From Bartonella kosoyi (GTDB lineage: Bacteria > Pseudomonadota > Alphaproteobacteria > Rhizobiales > Rhizobiaceae), in contig NZ_CP031843.2 of the NCBI RefSeq assembly GCF_003606325.2, positions 124,001-188,000 on the forward strand: a stretch of DNA of 64,000 nt, in the 5' to 3' direction. Below are positions 39,917 to 49,640 of this stretch, in pieces; the first letter of the stretch is position 1, and every line of letters begins with the position of its first letter. The notes under the pieces were generated by a model. That model searched no databases, was not told the origin of the DNA, and saw only the letters and a program-made list of their open reading frames with translations. The translations under genes were made by a program, and so were the position numbers.

Positions 39917-40662
39917 AGAAACAGGTCATTTCGATAGCAGTAGCAATAACTTTAGGGGTTTCGAATCCGGCAAAGGCTTTGATAGTTGGAGGGGTTCCAG
40001 ATTCATCCTCGTTGTATAAACTTTTTGGAGGTTCATATTCAAACACACCACAGCCTGAAATTACTGTACCAAAAAAGAAAGTACACCCAGTTACCCCACT
40101 TCTCGATATACTCAGAAAACAACTTGAACAAACGAAAAAAATTCATGATTCTATAACGGGAAATCAGAAATTCGATACTGAAAAACTCAAAATGAATCAA
40201 ACAGATAACACCAGTTTTTTTCTCAAAAATCCAGAGACACTCTATAATAAAAATACTTATTCAACTCTATCTTCATCACGTGAAAATATTTTAAAAGAAG
40301 AAGAAATTCCCGCCTCTATCCATGAATCTAGCGATTTCATCAACAAGCGTATCCAATATGCCGCCATCACGGATAAAGCTGTAAGTTTAAAGACTTTTCA
40401 GGAAGCAAGCAATCGTTTTCAGCAAATTGAAGAACTATTGAACGAAATCAAGACAACAAAAGATCTAAAAGGCATTGCCGAGTTACAAGCACATATCATT
40501 GGAATGCTTGCTAAACTACAAAATGAAACAGCAAAACTACAAATGGTTACACATTTACGCAACGCTGAATATACACTTATCAAACAGCAGAAAGATAGAC
40601 ATAACATAAAAATTCTGAATAGTAAAAATACAAAAATGCCTACTATAAAATTTATTCGATAA
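39913..40662 (+). CDS. trwJ: TrwJ1, VirB5-like minor pilin/adhesin
   Basis: VirB5-family pilus-tip protein; in Bartonella TrwJ is implicated in binding erythrocytes (established for the trw system, not shown for this sequence). The 249-residue precursor has a signal peptide ending AKA. Then come a short variable region and a helical body with FFLKNPETLYNK, DKAVSLKTFQEASNRF, IAELQAHIIGMLAKLQNE and a terminal IKQQKDRHN. It is the first and most diverged copy: it follows trwK directly and has no trwH before it. About 190 bp separate it from trwI1. Confidence 0.92.
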   Translation: MKKQVISIAVAITLGVSNPAKALIVGGVPDSSSLYKLFGGSYSNTPQPEITVPKKKVHPVTPLLDILRKQLEQTKKIHDSITGNQKFDTEKLKMNQTDNTSFFLKNPETLYNKNTYSTLSSSRENILKEEEIPASIHESSDFINKRIQYAAITDKAVSLKTFQEASNRFQQIEELLNEIKTTKDLKGIAELQAHIIGMLAKLQNETAKLQMVTHLRNAEYTLIKQQKDRHNIKILNSKNTKMPTIKFIR

Positions 40663-40850
40663 AGCTTTTTATAATAATATTTTTTGTATTATCTTTTCTT
40701 GGTTGCTCGTAAAGAACAAAAGTAAATGCATAATACTCAGTTCTCTCATAGACTGAGAAGGTCTATGAAATTTAATTCCATCCTAAAAAATTCAACGAAA
40801 AATGTTAAAAACTCATATAAAAAATTGAAAATTCGTTAAAGAGGAATGCC

Positions 40851-41696
40851 ATGAACTTCACTATGTTCACGCAACTTTTCAATAAAATTAATCAGATAAC
40901 ACAAACATATGTCACGGGTATTTCCTCAAAAGCGATTGCTACAATTACACCTTTCGTTTCAATTGGAATCACCATCGCTTTCATCATCTATGGATGGCTT
41001 ATCATTCGGGGCGCTATCGATATGCCACTCTCCGGATTCGTAAACCGTTTCCTGCGAATAAGCATTATTACTTCAATAGCTCTCACCTCAGGACTTTATC
41101 AAAGTGAAATTGCAAATTTGATAACGCAAATGCCCTATGAGTTCTCAAAAGCGCTCATGACAAATCCACTCACTGATACACAATTAATGAATTTACTTGA
41201 CAAAGCAGCAACCAAAGGATTCCAATATGCAGGTCGTCTTTTCCAGGAAACCGTCTTCTTCGAGGCCAATGGATTGCTTTACAGCCTCTTAGGTATCCTT
41301 ATCTTGCTGGCAACAAGTTCCGTCGTGGCAATCGGCGGTGGTCTCGTTATACTGACAAAAATCGCCATTATACTTCTCGTAGGATTGGGCCCTATCTTCA
41401 TCATTGCTTTGCTCTGGCAACCAACCTATCGCTTTTTTCAGCAATGGTTAATCCAAGTCGTAAATTATATAATCCTCTTTCTACTCTTAGCGACTGTCTT
41501 TAATCTGATGATGAATATCTTTGCAAACTATTTGAGTGATATGAAACTCGATTACAACCAGAATGTAGCAGCCATGTTTGGGGGAGCGCTCATCTTGTCC
41601 ATTATATCCATCATGCTGTTACTCAAACTATCAAGCATGGCCCATTCTCTCGCAAAAGGCATAGCATTTGGACATCTATGGAGACATAGAAACTAG
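40851..41696 (+). CDS. trwI: TrwI1, VirB6-like membrane protein
   Basis: Polytopic inner-membrane channel component (VirB6 family), 281 residues with five to six helices. The conserved tryptophan region is GPIFIIALLWQPTYRFFQQW. Distinguishing residues among the six copies: TGISSK near 25, a second Ile in KIAIILLVG and MKLDYN near 231. GAGGAATGCC precedes the ATG. It is followed by a 6-bp hairpin at 41696-41720 and trwH1. Confidence 0.94.
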   Translation: MNFTMFTQLFNKINQITQTYVTGISSKAIATITPFVSIGITIAFIIYGWLIIRGAIDMPLSGFVNRFLRISIITSIALTSGLYQSEIANLITQMPYEFSKALMTNPLTDTQLMNLLDKAATKGFQYAGRLFQETVFFEANGLLYSLLGILILLATSSVVAIGGGLVILTKIAIILLVGLGPIFIIALLWQPTYRFFQQWLIQVVNYIILFLLLATVFNLMMNIFANYLSDMKLDYNQNVAAMFGGALILSIISIMLLLKLSSMAHSLAKGIAFGHLWRHRN

Positions 41697-41720
41697 AGAA
41701 TGTAGAAAGAAATGATTCTC
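41696..41720 (+). repeat. Hairpin repeated after every trwI copy
   Basis: GAGAAT and ATTCTC form a 6-bp stem with a 13-nt loop overlapping the trwI stop codon. The same sequence follows all six trwI genes (near 43975, 46018, 48313, 50488, 52531). There is no T-run, so it may be a weak attenuator or RNA-stability element; this role is inference. Confidence 0.45.
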
Positions 41721-41935
41721 GTAACAGAAACTTTAAATCCATAGGACAAAATAACTAAAATAGCCAAGCCTACAATGAAAAATATTTGCACTAAAATTGA
41801 ATTATTTTCGTCAATTAAAATACGAAATTAAGAAAAGATAAATTATCACAAATTATATGCTTTACTTTATTATTAAAATTATAATAATGATAAGAAATGC
41901 TGGGCTTTTTAATTGTCAAAAAGAGGAGTGTTAAA

Positions 41936-42079
41936 GTGAAGTCGGTTGTTTTTATAATTTTGATTGCAAATCTTTTATCGGCTTGTGCATTAGCACCAAA
42001 GCTAAAACAACCTAATGATAGAAACCGTGTGCCTATTAATAAAACAATCCCTGCCGAAATTAAGCGAGGAGACAGATGA
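41936..42079 (+). CDS. trwH: TrwH1, VirB7-like lipoprotein
   Basis: A 47-residue lipoprotein precursor, the small outer-membrane subunit that pairs with TrwF/VirB9. The signal peptide ends in lipobox LLSAC, followed by [19 protein letters not shown]. The start is a GTG at 41936 with GAGGAG upstream; the frame is open back to an ATG at 41897. The TGA overlaps the ATG of trwJ2, so the two are coupled. Confidence 0.88.
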   Translation: MKSVVFIILIANLLSACALAPKLKQPNDRNRVPINKTIPAEIKRGDR

Positions 42080-42945
42080 AAAAGCAATTTATTATAATAG
42101 GGGTGATTGCCCTTTTGGGAATGATGAGTTTGGCGCATGCATCGGGTTCTCCTCAAACATATACATGCAATTTTCTAGAATTGGGACTTGCAGAATATCA
42201 AAAGAATACATTTGGAGCAGACCTCACTGGAATCCTAGAAAAATGTGCACAATCTCCATCACCTACTCCACCGCCACAACCTGCCCCACCGCCACAACCT
42301 GCCCCACCACCACAACCTGCTCTACCACCACAACCTGCTCTACCAGAAGAATATTCGGAAATCCTTCAGCTTTTAAAAAAAGGAGAAATTATTGAGCTCT
42401 TAAAAAAACAACTTGACTCGAAAAGACAACAACTTTCACAAGTAGAAAAAGCTTATCAGGTTATAACAAAGAGTCAGAAAACAAACCCAAAGCAAATAGA
42501 CTTTTCTAGTTTTTTTCTTAAAGAGCCAAAATCTCTCTATACAGACAGTAAGCTTTCAAGGCAATCGTATCGAGAGGTCTTGGAGGAAGAAAACAAAGTT
42601 TCTGGGAATTTTGATCAAATCAGCAAAGCTATTTTTAGGCGTTTACAATCTGTATCGGTTCAAGATAAAGCTGTGAGTTTGGAAAGTTTTGAAAATGTAA
42701 AAAGTCGTTTTCAATACCTCAGAGGACTACTCGATGAGCTTCAAACAAAAGAAAAACTAAAAGACATTGCAGACCTTCAAGCACATATCGATGGTACATT
42801 AGCTATGATCCAAAATGAATTTATAAAAATGGAAATGGTAGCGTATTTACGTAAAGCTGAGCAATCACTTATCAAAAGGAAAAGACGCGAACTTGATATG
42901 ATGTTTTTTGACCATGAAAAAAACCAGATGCCGATCATACGGTGA
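42076..42945 (+). CDS. trwJ: TrwJ2, VirB5-like minor pilin/adhesin with proline-rich repeat
   Basis: A 289-residue precursor with a signal peptide ending AHA. It has a unique N-terminal segment containing two cysteines and a Pro-rich stretch (PPPQPA repeated, residues about 62-92) encoded by four 18-bp repeats. The conserved helical body contains [49 protein letters not shown] and the ending KNQMPIIR. The variable N-terminus against a constant body suggests that the exposed tip differs between copies. It starts within the trwH1 stop. Confidence 0.92.
   Translation: MKKQFIIIGVIALLGMMSLAHASGSPQTYTCNFLELGLAEYQKNTFGADLTGILEKCAQSPSPTPPPQPAPPPQPAPPPQPALPPQPALPEEYSEILQLLKKGEIIELLKKQLDSKRQQLSQVEKAYQVITKSQKTNPKQIDFSSFFLKEPKSLYTDSKLSRQSYREVLEEENKVSGNFDQISKAIFRRLQSVSVQDKAVSLESFENVKSRFQYLRGLLDELQTKEKLKDIADLQAHIDGTLAMIQNEFIKMEMVAYLRKAEQSLIKRKRRELDMMFFDHEKNQMPIIR
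42268..42339 (+). repeat. 18-bp tandem repeats in trwJ2
   Basis: Four consecutive units of CCACCGCCACAACCTGCC type encode PPPQPA. Units 3 and 4 carry substitutions. A multiple-of-three unit means copy-number change would lengthen or shorten the proline-rich segment without breaking the frame. A shorter version occurs in trwJ4 near 46636-46683. Confidence 0.9.
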
Positions 42946-43127
42946 ACACAAAAGCCGATGTATAAGGTTTAGTATTAACTCCACAATTCAAAGAAACGCA
43001 GAGATTTTATCAAAGCCCAAATATCGTGGTGAAAATACTTAGGGAATGTATAAATCAAATGAAGCATTTAGCATGTGTTTATGTTCTCATGTGATGAAAA
43101 ATTGAAAATTCATTAAAGAGGAATGCC

Positions 43128-43973
43128 ATGAACTTCACTATGTTCACGCAACTTTTCAATAAAATTAATCAGATAACACAAACATATGTCACGGATATTT
43201 CCTCAAAAGCGATTGCTACAATTACACCTTTCGTTTCAATTGGAATCACCATCGCTTTCATTATCTATGGATGGCTTATCATTCGGGGCGCTATCGATAT
43301 GCCACTCTCCGGATTCGTAAACCGTTTCCTGCGAATAAGCATTATTACTTCAATAGCTCTCACCTCAGGACTTTATCAAAGTGAAATTGCAAATTTGATA
43401 ACGCAAATGCCCTATGAGTTCTCAAAAGCGCTCATGACAAATCCACTCACTGATACACAATTAATGAATTTACTTGACAAAGCAGCAACCAAAGGATTCC
43501 AATATGCAGGTCGTCTTTTCCAGGAAACCGTCTTCTTCGAGGCCAATGGATTGCTTTACAGCCTCTTAGGTATCCTCATCTTGCTGGCAACAAGCTCCGT
43601 AGTGGCAATCGGCGGTGGTCTCGTCATACTGACAAAAATCGCCATTACACTTCTCGTAGGATTGGGCCCTATCTTCATCATTGCTTTGCTCTGGCAACCA
43701 ACCTATCGCTTTTTTCAGCAATGGTTAATCCAAGTCGTAAATTATATAATCCTCTTTCTACTCTTAGCGACTGTCTTTAATCTGATGATGAATATCTTTG
43801 CAAACTATTTGAGTGATATGAAACTCGATTACAACCAGAATGTAGCAGCCATGTTTGGGGGAGCGCTCATCTTGTCCATTATATCCATCATGCTGTTACT
43901 CAAACTATCAAGCATGGCCCATTCTCTCGCAAAAGGCATAGCATTTGGACATCTATGGAGACATAGAAACTAG
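43128..43973 (+). CDS. trwI: TrwI2, VirB6-like membrane protein
   Basis: A 281-residue VirB6 homologue, identical to the copy at 49641. It differs from copy 1 by TDISSK and KIAITLLVG and keeps MKLDYN. It lies in the duplicated 2.24-kb block. The following unit lacks a trwH, so trwJ3 is next. Confidence 0.94.
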   Translation: MNFTMFTQLFNKINQITQTYVTDISSKAIATITPFVSIGITIAFIIYGWLIIRGAIDMPLSGFVNRFLRISIITSIALTSGLYQSEIANLITQMPYEFSKALMTNPLTDTQLMNLLDKAATKGFQYAGRLFQETVFFEANGLLYSLLGILILLATSSVVAIGGGLVILTKIAITLLVGLGPIFIIALLWQPTYRFFQQWLIQVVNYIILFLLLATVFNLMMNIFANYLSDMKLDYNQNVAAMFGGALILSIISIMLLLKLSSMAHSLAKGIAFGHLWRHRN

Positions 43974-44212
43974 AGAATGTAGAAAGAAATGATTCTCGTA
44001 ACAGAAACTTTAAATCCATAGGACAAAATAACTAAAATAGCCAAGCCTACAATGAAAAATATTTGCACTAAAACTGAATTATTTTCGTCAATTAAAATAC
44101 GAAATCAAGAAAAGATAAATTATCACAAATTATATGCTTTACTTTATTATTAAAATTATAATAATGATAAGAAATGCTGGGCTTTTTAATTGTCAAAAAG
44201 AGTAATATTAAA

Positions 44213-44950
44213 ATGAAAAAACGATTTATTATAATAGGAATGATTACCCTTTTAGGAATGATAAATTTAACTCTAACGTCTAACCTTAGTTGGAGTTCTG
44301 GCGCTCAGGGTTCAACTGTCCAAATCGCTTCCTCAACAGAATATCTAAAAATTATTGAGTTGTTAAAAGAAAAAATTAAAGTAACCGAAGAGCAGATCGA
44401 TAACGCGAAAAAAGTCTATCAATCTATAAAAGGAAGTAGAGTAACGGAACTAAGAATAAAAGGGGATGAGGATTTTTTCTTACACGATATGCCTGTCTAC
44501 GCAGAACTAAAAGACTACCATAACAAAAATGTGGATCATTATCCCAATATCAAAGATATTGCATATTCTGTTTATCTTGAAGAGCAAAGGGCAAACTTCT
44601 GGTCGTTTTCGCCTAATAAGATGCGGGGGATAATTAATAAGCGCCTTCAATATAGTGGCATTGTGAGTAAAGCCGTAAGCTTGCAAACTTTCAAAGACGC
44701 AGAGAACCGCTTTACGCAAATTATCAATTTCTTAAATGAGATAGATAGAACAATGAATCTGGCGGAAGTTTTTGAGCTGCAAACACGCATCAGGAACATG
44801 TCATCCATGCTCCAAAATGAATATGCAAAGTTACAAATGGTCAGAAATTTACGCGATAATGAAGAGCTCCTTATCGACATACAAAAACGTAAATTGTATG
44901 GAAAAATAATAAACTATCAGCTCACAAATATGCCTAGGGTAAGACTTTAG
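44213..44950 (+). CDS. trwJ: TrwJ3, VirB5-like minor pilin/adhesin (no trwH before it)
   Basis: A 245-residue precursor starting MKKRFIIIGM. The frame is open 13 codons upstream into MLGFLIVKK, which is the leader of the lost trwH gene. The signal peptide is followed by a short Ser-rich segment and a body that differs from the J2/J4/J5 type: it has an extra insert (about residues 90-135, KDYHNKNVDHYPN), then SKAVSLQTFKDAENRF and ELQTRIRNM. It is identical to the copy at 50726. It ends MPRVRL instead of MPIIR. The missing trwH means this unit is a two-gene module. Confidence 0.92.
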   Translation: MKKRFIIIGMITLLGMINLTLTSNLSWSSGAQGSTVQIASSTEYLKIIELLKEKIKVTEEQIDNAKKVYQSIKGSRVTELRIKGDEDFFLHDMPVYAELKDYHNKNVDHYPNIKDIAYSVYLEEQRANFWSFSPNKMRGIINKRLQYSGIVSKAVSLQTFKDAENRFTQIINFLNEIDRTMNLAEVFELQTRIRNMSSMLQNEYAKLQMVRNLRDNEELLIDIQKRKLYGKIINYQLTNMPRVRL

Positions 44951-45170
44951 CAAATAAAGCTCTTTACAACATTTGCTTTTTTCATGAACACAAAAGCCAA
45001 TGTATAAGGTTTAGTATTAACTCCACAATTCAAAGAAACACAGAGATTTTATCAAAGTCAAGATATCGTGGTGAAAATGCTTAGGGAATGTATAAATGCA
45101 AATGAAGCATTTAGCATGTGTCTATGTTCTCATGTGATGAAAAATTGAAAATTCGTTAAAGAGGAATGCC

Positions 45171-46016
45171 ATGAACTTCACTATGTTCGCGCAACTTTCC
45201 AATCAAATTAATCAGATAACACAAACATATGTCACGGATATTTCCTCAAAAGCAATAGCTGCAATTACACCTTTCGTTTCAATTGGAATCACCATCGCTT
45301 TCATTATCTATGGATGGCTCATCATTCGGGGCGCTATCGATATGCCACTCTCCGGATTCGTAAATCGGTTCCTGCGAATAAGTATTATTACTTCAATAGC
45401 CCTTACCACAGGACTTTATCAAAGTGAAATTGCAAATTTGATAACGCAAATGCCCTATGAGTTCTCAAAAGCGCTCATGACAAATCCACTCACTGATACA
45501 CAATTAATGAATTTACTTGACAAAGCAGCAACCAAAGGATTCCAATATGCAGGTCGTCTTTTCCAGGAAACCGTCTTCTTCGAGGCCAATGGATTGCTTT
45601 ACAGCCTCTTAGGTATCCTCATCTTGCTGGCAACAAGCTCCGTAGTGGCAATCGGCGGTGGTCTCGTCATACTGACAAAAATCGCCATTACACTTCTCGT
45701 AGGATTGGGCCCTATCTTCATCATTGCCTTACTGTGGCAACCAACCTATCGCTTTTTTCAGCAATGGTTAATCCAAGTCGTAAATTATATAATCCTCTTT
45801 CTACTCTTAGCAACTGTCTTTAATCTGATGATGAATATCTTTGCAAACTATTTGAGTGATATGGGACTCGATTACAACCAGAATGTAGCAGCCATGTTTG
45901 GGGGAGCGCTCATCTTGTCCATTATATCCATCATGCTGTTACTCAAACTATCAAGCATGGCCCATTCTCTCGCAAAAGGCATAGCATTTGGACATCTATG
46001 GAGACATAGAAACTAG
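45171..46016 (+). CDS. trwI: TrwI3, VirB6-like membrane protein
   Basis: A 281-residue copy and the most divergent of the six at its N-terminus (MFAQLSNQ, AAITPF) and in ALTTGLY. It shares TDISSK and ITLLVG with copy 2 and MGLDYN with copies 4 and 6. Synonymous differences (for example AATCGGTTCC for AACCGTTTCC) show it is not simply a recent duplicate. Confidence 0.94.
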   Translation: MNFTMFAQLSNQINQITQTYVTDISSKAIAAITPFVSIGITIAFIIYGWLIIRGAIDMPLSGFVNRFLRISIITSIALTTGLYQSEIANLITQMPYEFSKALMTNPLTDTQLMNLLDKAATKGFQYAGRLFQETVFFEANGLLYSLLGILILLATSSVVAIGGGLVILTKIAITLLVGLGPIFIIALLWQPTYRFFQQWLIQVVNYIILFLLLATVFNLMMNIFANYLSDMGLDYNQNVAAMFGGALILSIISIMLLLKLSSMAHSLAKGIAFGHLWRHRN

Positions 46017-46216
46017 AGAATGTAGAAAGAAATGATTCTCGTAACAGAAACTTTAAATCCATAGGACAAAATAACTAAAATAGCCAAGCCTACAATGAAA
46101 AATATTTGCACTAAAACTGAATTATTTTCGTCAATTAAAATACGAAATTAAGAAAAGATAAATTATCACAAATTATATGCTTTACTTTATTATTAAAATT
46201 ATAATAATGATAAGAA

Positions 46217-46399
46217 ATGCTGGGCTTTTTAATTGTCAAAAAGAGGAGTGTTAAGGTAAAGTCGGTTGTTTTTATAATTTTGATTGCAAATCTTTTATCG
46301 GCTTGTGCATTAGCACCAAAGCTAAAACAACCTAATGATAGAAACCGTGTGCCTATTAATAAAACAATCCCTGCCGAAATCAAGCGAGGAGACAGATGA
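46217..46399 (+). CDS. trwH: TrwH2, VirB7-like lipoprotein with lost GTG start
   Basis: The coding sequence matches TrwH1 from the second codon on (lipobox LLSAC intact), but the GTG start of the other copies has become GTA (46256-46258). The GAGGAG ribosome binding site remains upstream. The only standard in-frame start is the ATG at 46217, giving a 60-residue precursor with an extended basic N-region ([16 protein letters not shown]). That start has only a weak AATGATAAGAA upstream. The gene may be poorly translated or not translated. Its TGA still overlaps the trwJ4 start. Confidence 0.65.
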   Translation: MLGFLIVKKRSVKVKSVVFIILIANLLSACALAPKLKQPNDRNRVPINKTIPAEIKRGDR

Positions 46400-47283
46400 A
46401 AAAGCAATTTATTATAATAGGGGTGATTACCCTTTTGGGAATGATAGATTTGGCGCATGCAGGAGGAGATCATATTGAGAGTGGAGGAGGTAGATCAGGA
46501 AATTTTATAGAAGGAGGTAGATTTCGGGAATATAAAGGCTTGTCGGATTCAACACACAATAGAGATGTTACTATAATTAGACGTCCTAAGGGACCAAGAT
46601 TAAAAAAAAAGCCAGAACCACCTAAAAGGTCACAACCTGCTCAACCGCCACAACCTGCCCCACCACCACAACCTGCTCTACCAGAAGAATATTCGGAAAT
46701 CCTTCAGCTTTTAAAAAAAGGAGAAATTATTGAGCTCTTAAAAAAACAACTTGACTCGAAAAGACAACAACTTTCACAAGTAGAAAAAGCTTATCAGGCT
46801 ATAACAAAGAGTCAGAAAACAAACCCAAAGCAAATAGACTTTTCTAGTTTTTTTCTTAAAGAGCCAGAATTTCTCTATAAAGATAGTAAGCTTTCAAGGC
46901 AATCATATCAAGAGGTCTTGGAGGAAGAAAACAAAGTTTCTGGGAATTTTGATCAAATCAACAAAGCTATTTTTAGGCGTTTACAATCTGTATCGGTTCA
47001 AGATAAAGCTGTGAGTTTGGAAAGTTTTGAAAACGTAAAAAGTCGTTTTCAATACCTCAGAGGACTACTCGATGAGCTTCAAACAAAAGAAAAACTGAAA
47101 GACATTGCAGACCTTCAAGCACATATCGATGGTACATTAGCTATGATCCAAAATGAATTTATAAAAATGGAAATGGTAGCGTATTTACATGACGCTGAGC
47201 AATCACTTATCAAAAGGAAAAGACGCGAACTTGATATGATGTTTTTTGACCATGAAAAAAACCAGATGCCGATCATACGGTGA
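46396..47283 (+). CDS. trwJ: TrwJ4, VirB5-like minor pilin/adhesin
   Basis: A 295-residue precursor, the longest TrwJ. After the signal peptide (ending AHAGG) comes a unique Gly/Arg-rich, basic segment (about residues 25-75, [10 protein letters not shown] and [15 protein letters not shown]). A proline-rich run ([19 protein letters not shown]) follows, and then the J2-type helical body. The body is nearly identical to TrwJ2, with scattered changes ([15 protein letters not shown]). Unique N-terminus on a shared body fits modular exchange. Confidence 0.92.
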   Translation: MKKQFIIIGVITLLGMIDLAHAGGDHIESGGGRSGNFIEGGRFREYKGLSDSTHNRDVTIIRRPKGPRLKKKPEPPKRSQPAQPPQPAPPPQPALPEEYSEILQLLKKGEIIELLKKQLDSKRQQLSQVEKAYQAITKSQKTNPKQIDFSSFFLKEPEFLYKDSKLSRQSYQEVLEEENKVSGNFDQINKAIFRRLQSVSVQDKAVSLESFENVKSRFQYLRGLLDELQTKEKLKDIADLQAHIDGTLAMIQNEFIKMEMVAYLHDAEQSLIKRKRRELDMMFFDHEKNQMPIIR

Positions 47284-47465
47284 ACACAAAAGCCGATGTA
47301 TAAGGTTTAGTATTAACTCCACAATTCAAAGAAACGCAGAGATTTTATCAAAGCCCAGATATCGTGGTGAAAATACTTAGGGAATGTATAAATCAAATGA
47401 AGCATTTAGCATGTGTCTATGTTCTCATGTGATGAAAAATTGAAAATTCATTAAAGAGGAATGCC

Positions 47466-48311
47466 ATGAACTTCACTATGTTCACGCAACTTTTCAATAA
47501 AATTAATCAGATAACACAAACATATGTCACGGGTATTTCCTCAAAAGCGATTGCTACAATTACACCTTTCGTTTCAATTGGAATCACCATCGCTTTCATC
47601 ATCTATGGATGGCTTATCATTCGGGGCGCTATCGATATGCCACTCTCCGGATTCGTAAACCGTTTCCTGCGAATAAGCATTATTACTTCAATAGCTCTCA
47701 CCTCAGGACTTTATCAAAGTGAAATTGCAAATTTGATAACGCAAATGCCCTATGAGTTCTCAAAAGCGCTCATGACAAATCCACTCACTGATACACAATT
47801 AATGAATTTACTTGACAAAGCAGCAACCAAAGGATTCCAATATGCAGGTCGTCTTTTCCAGGAAACCGTCTTCTTCGAGGCCAATGGATTGCTTTACAGC
47901 CTCTTAGGTATCCTTATCTTGCTGGCAACAAGTTCCGTCGTGGCAATCGGCGGTGGTCTCGTCATACTGACAAAAATCGCTATTACACTTCTCGTAGGAT
48001 TGGGCCCTATCTTCATCATTGCCTTACTGTGGCAACCAACCTATCGCTTTTTTCAGCAATGGTTAATCCAAGTCGTAAATTATATAATCCTCTTTCTACT
48101 CTTAGCAACTGTCTTTAATCTGATGATGAATATCTTTGCAAACTATTTGAGTGATATGGGACTCGATTACAACCAGAATGTAGCAGCCATGTTTGGGGGA
48201 GCGCTCATCTTGTCCATTATATCCATCATGCTGTTACTCAAACTATCAAGCATGGCCCATTCTCTCGCAAAAGGCATAGCATTTGGACATCTATGGAGAC
48301 ATAGAAACTAG
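47466..48311 (+). CDS. trwI: TrwI4, VirB6-like membrane protein
   Basis: A 281-residue copy combining TGISSK (as copies 1 and 6), ITLLVG (as copies 2, 3, 5) and MGLDYN (as copies 3, 6). This mosaic of the few variable positions indicates gene conversion among copies. It is followed by the standard hairpin and trwH3. Confidence 0.94.
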   Translation: MNFTMFTQLFNKINQITQTYVTGISSKAIATITPFVSIGITIAFIIYGWLIIRGAIDMPLSGFVNRFLRISIITSIALTSGLYQSEIANLITQMPYEFSKALMTNPLTDTQLMNLLDKAATKGFQYAGRLFQETVFFEANGLLYSLLGILILLATSSVVAIGGGLVILTKIAITLLVGLGPIFIIALLWQPTYRFFQQWLIQVVNYIILFLLLATVFNLMMNIFANYLSDMGLDYNQNVAAMFGGALILSIISIMLLLKLSSMAHSLAKGIAFGHLWRHRN

Positions 48312-48550
48312 AGAATGTAGAAAGAAATGATTCTCGTAACAGAAACTTTAAATCCATAGGACAAAATAACTAAAATAGCCAAGCCTACAATGAAAAATAT
48401 TTGCACTAAAACTGAATTATTTTCGTCAATTAAAATACGAAATTAAGAAAAGATAAATTATCACAAATTATATGCTTTACTTTATTATTAAAATTATAAT
48501 AATGATAAGAAATGCTGGGCTTTTTAATTGTCAAAAAGAGGAGTGTTAAA

Positions 48551-48694
48551 GTGAAGTCGGTCGTTTTTATAATTTTGATTGCAAATCTTTTATCGGCTTG
48601 TGCATTAGCACCAAAGCTAAAACAACCTAATGATAGAAACCGCGTGCCTATTAATAAAGTAATCCCTGCCGAAATTAAGCGAGGAGACAGATGA
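48551..48694 (+). CDS. trwH: TrwH3, VirB7-like lipoprotein
   Basis: A 47-residue lipoprotein precursor with GTG start and GAGGAG ribosome binding site as in TrwH1, and lipobox LLSAC. It differs from TrwH1 by INKVIPAEI for INKTIPAEI. Stop and trwJ5 start overlap. Confidence 0.88.
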   Translation: MKSVVFIILIANLLSACALAPKLKQPNDRNRVPINKVIPAEIKRGDR

Positions 48695-49458
48695 AAAAGC
48701 AATTTATTATAATAGGGATGATTATTTTGGGAGGAATGCTGAATTTAATTCCAGCAAATGCAGAGACACCAGCAAATGCAAAGACACCAGCAAATGCAAA
48801 GACAAACGTAACTTTCGAATCCTCATCACCCTCAAAAACACCCGTAGGCTCAACATCTTCTCTACCGACACAATCTGTTCCATCAGAAAAATATCTGGAA
48901 ATTATTGCGTTGTTAAAAAAAGACCTTGAGTTGAAAAAAGAACAACTTTCACAAATAGAAAATGCCTATCAGGCTATAACAAAGGATCAAAAAACCACCC
49001 CGAGACAAATAGACTTTTCTAATTTTTTTCTTAAAGAGCCAGGATTGCTCTACAAAGATAGTAAGCTTTCAGGAAAGTCATATCAAGACGTCTTGAATAG
49101 TGAAAACAGAAATTCTCAGCTTTTTGATCCACTCGGTAAAATGCTTTTTGCGCGTTTACAATTTATATCGGTTATGGATAAAGCTATAACTTTAAAAACT
49201 TTTCAAAACGTAGAAAATCGTTTTCAATACCTCAAAAAATTATTCGATGAACTTCAAACAAAAGAAAAACTAAAAGACATTGCAGACCTTCAAGCACATA
49301 TCGATGGTACATTAGCTATGATCCAAAATGAATCTATAAAGATGCAAATGGTAGCGTATTTACGTAAAGCTGAGCAATCACTTATCAAAAGGAAAAGACG
49401 CGAACTTGATATGAAATTTTTTAACCATGAAAAAAACCAGATGCCGATCATACGGTGA
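48691..49458 (+). CDS. trwJ: TrwJ5, VirB5-like minor pilin/adhesin with TPANAK repeat
   Basis: A 255-residue precursor. After the signal peptide lies a Thr/Ala/Lys repeat ([17 protein letters not shown]) encoded by three 18-bp units, then a Ser/Pro-rich linker. A J2-type helical body follows, with its own changes ([23 protein letters not shown]). The N-terminal repeat is unrelated in sequence to the proline repeats of J2/J4 but sits in the same place. Confidence 0.92.
   Translation: MKKQFIIIGMIILGGMLNLIPANAETPANAKTPANAKTNVTFESSSPSKTPVGSTSSLPTQSVPSEKYLEIIALLKKDLELKKEQLSQIENAYQAITKDQKTTPRQIDFSNFFLKEPGLLYKDSKLSGKSYQDVLNSENRNSQLFDPLGKMLFARLQFISVMDKAITLKTFQNVENRFQYLKKLFDELQTKEKLKDIADLQAHIDGTLAMIQNESIKMQMVAYLRKAEQSLIKRKRRELDMKFFNHEKNQMPIIR
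48751..48804 (+). repeat. 18-bp tandem repeats in trwJ5
   Basis: Three units of CCAGCAAATGCAAAGACA type (the first with GAG for AAG) encode PANAKT. Repeat-number changes would keep the frame. Confidence 0.9.
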
Positions 49459-49640
49459 ACACAAAAGCCGATGTATAAGGTTTAGTATTAACTCCACAAT
49501 TCAAAGAAACGCAGAGATTTTATCAAAGCCCAAATATCGTGGTGAAAATACTTAGGGAATGTATAAATCAAATGAAGCATTTAGCATGTGTTTATGTTCT
49601 CATGTGATGAAAAATTGAAAATTCATTAAAGAGGAATGCC

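Larger units (their letters stand above)
42913..45152 (+). repeat. About 2.24-kb block duplicated at 49426-51665
   Basis: From the end of trwJ2 through trwI2 and trwJ3 to just before trwI3 the sequence appears the same as 49426-51665, at an offset of 6513 bp. Both flanks then diverge: the ends of trwJ2 and trwJ5 differ by a few bases upstream, and ATTCGTTAAAG against ATTCATTAAAG downstream. The encoded TrwI2 and TrwI5 are identical, as are TrwJ3 and TrwJ6. Confidence 0.85.

Noticed and set aside
41815..42156. Minus-strand frame repeated at each trwH copy
   Set aside because: Antisense of trwH and its leader; it recurs only because the DNA is repeated.
42268..42339. Regular short repeats that might suggest a CRISPR array
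   Set aside because: The units are directly adjacent without spacers and encode an in-frame proline repeat within trwJ2.
42015..42395. 126-codon frame overlapping trwH1 and trwJ2
   Set aside because: It is an alternative frame through the proline repeats (giving Thr/Cys repeats) and overlaps two well-supported genes.
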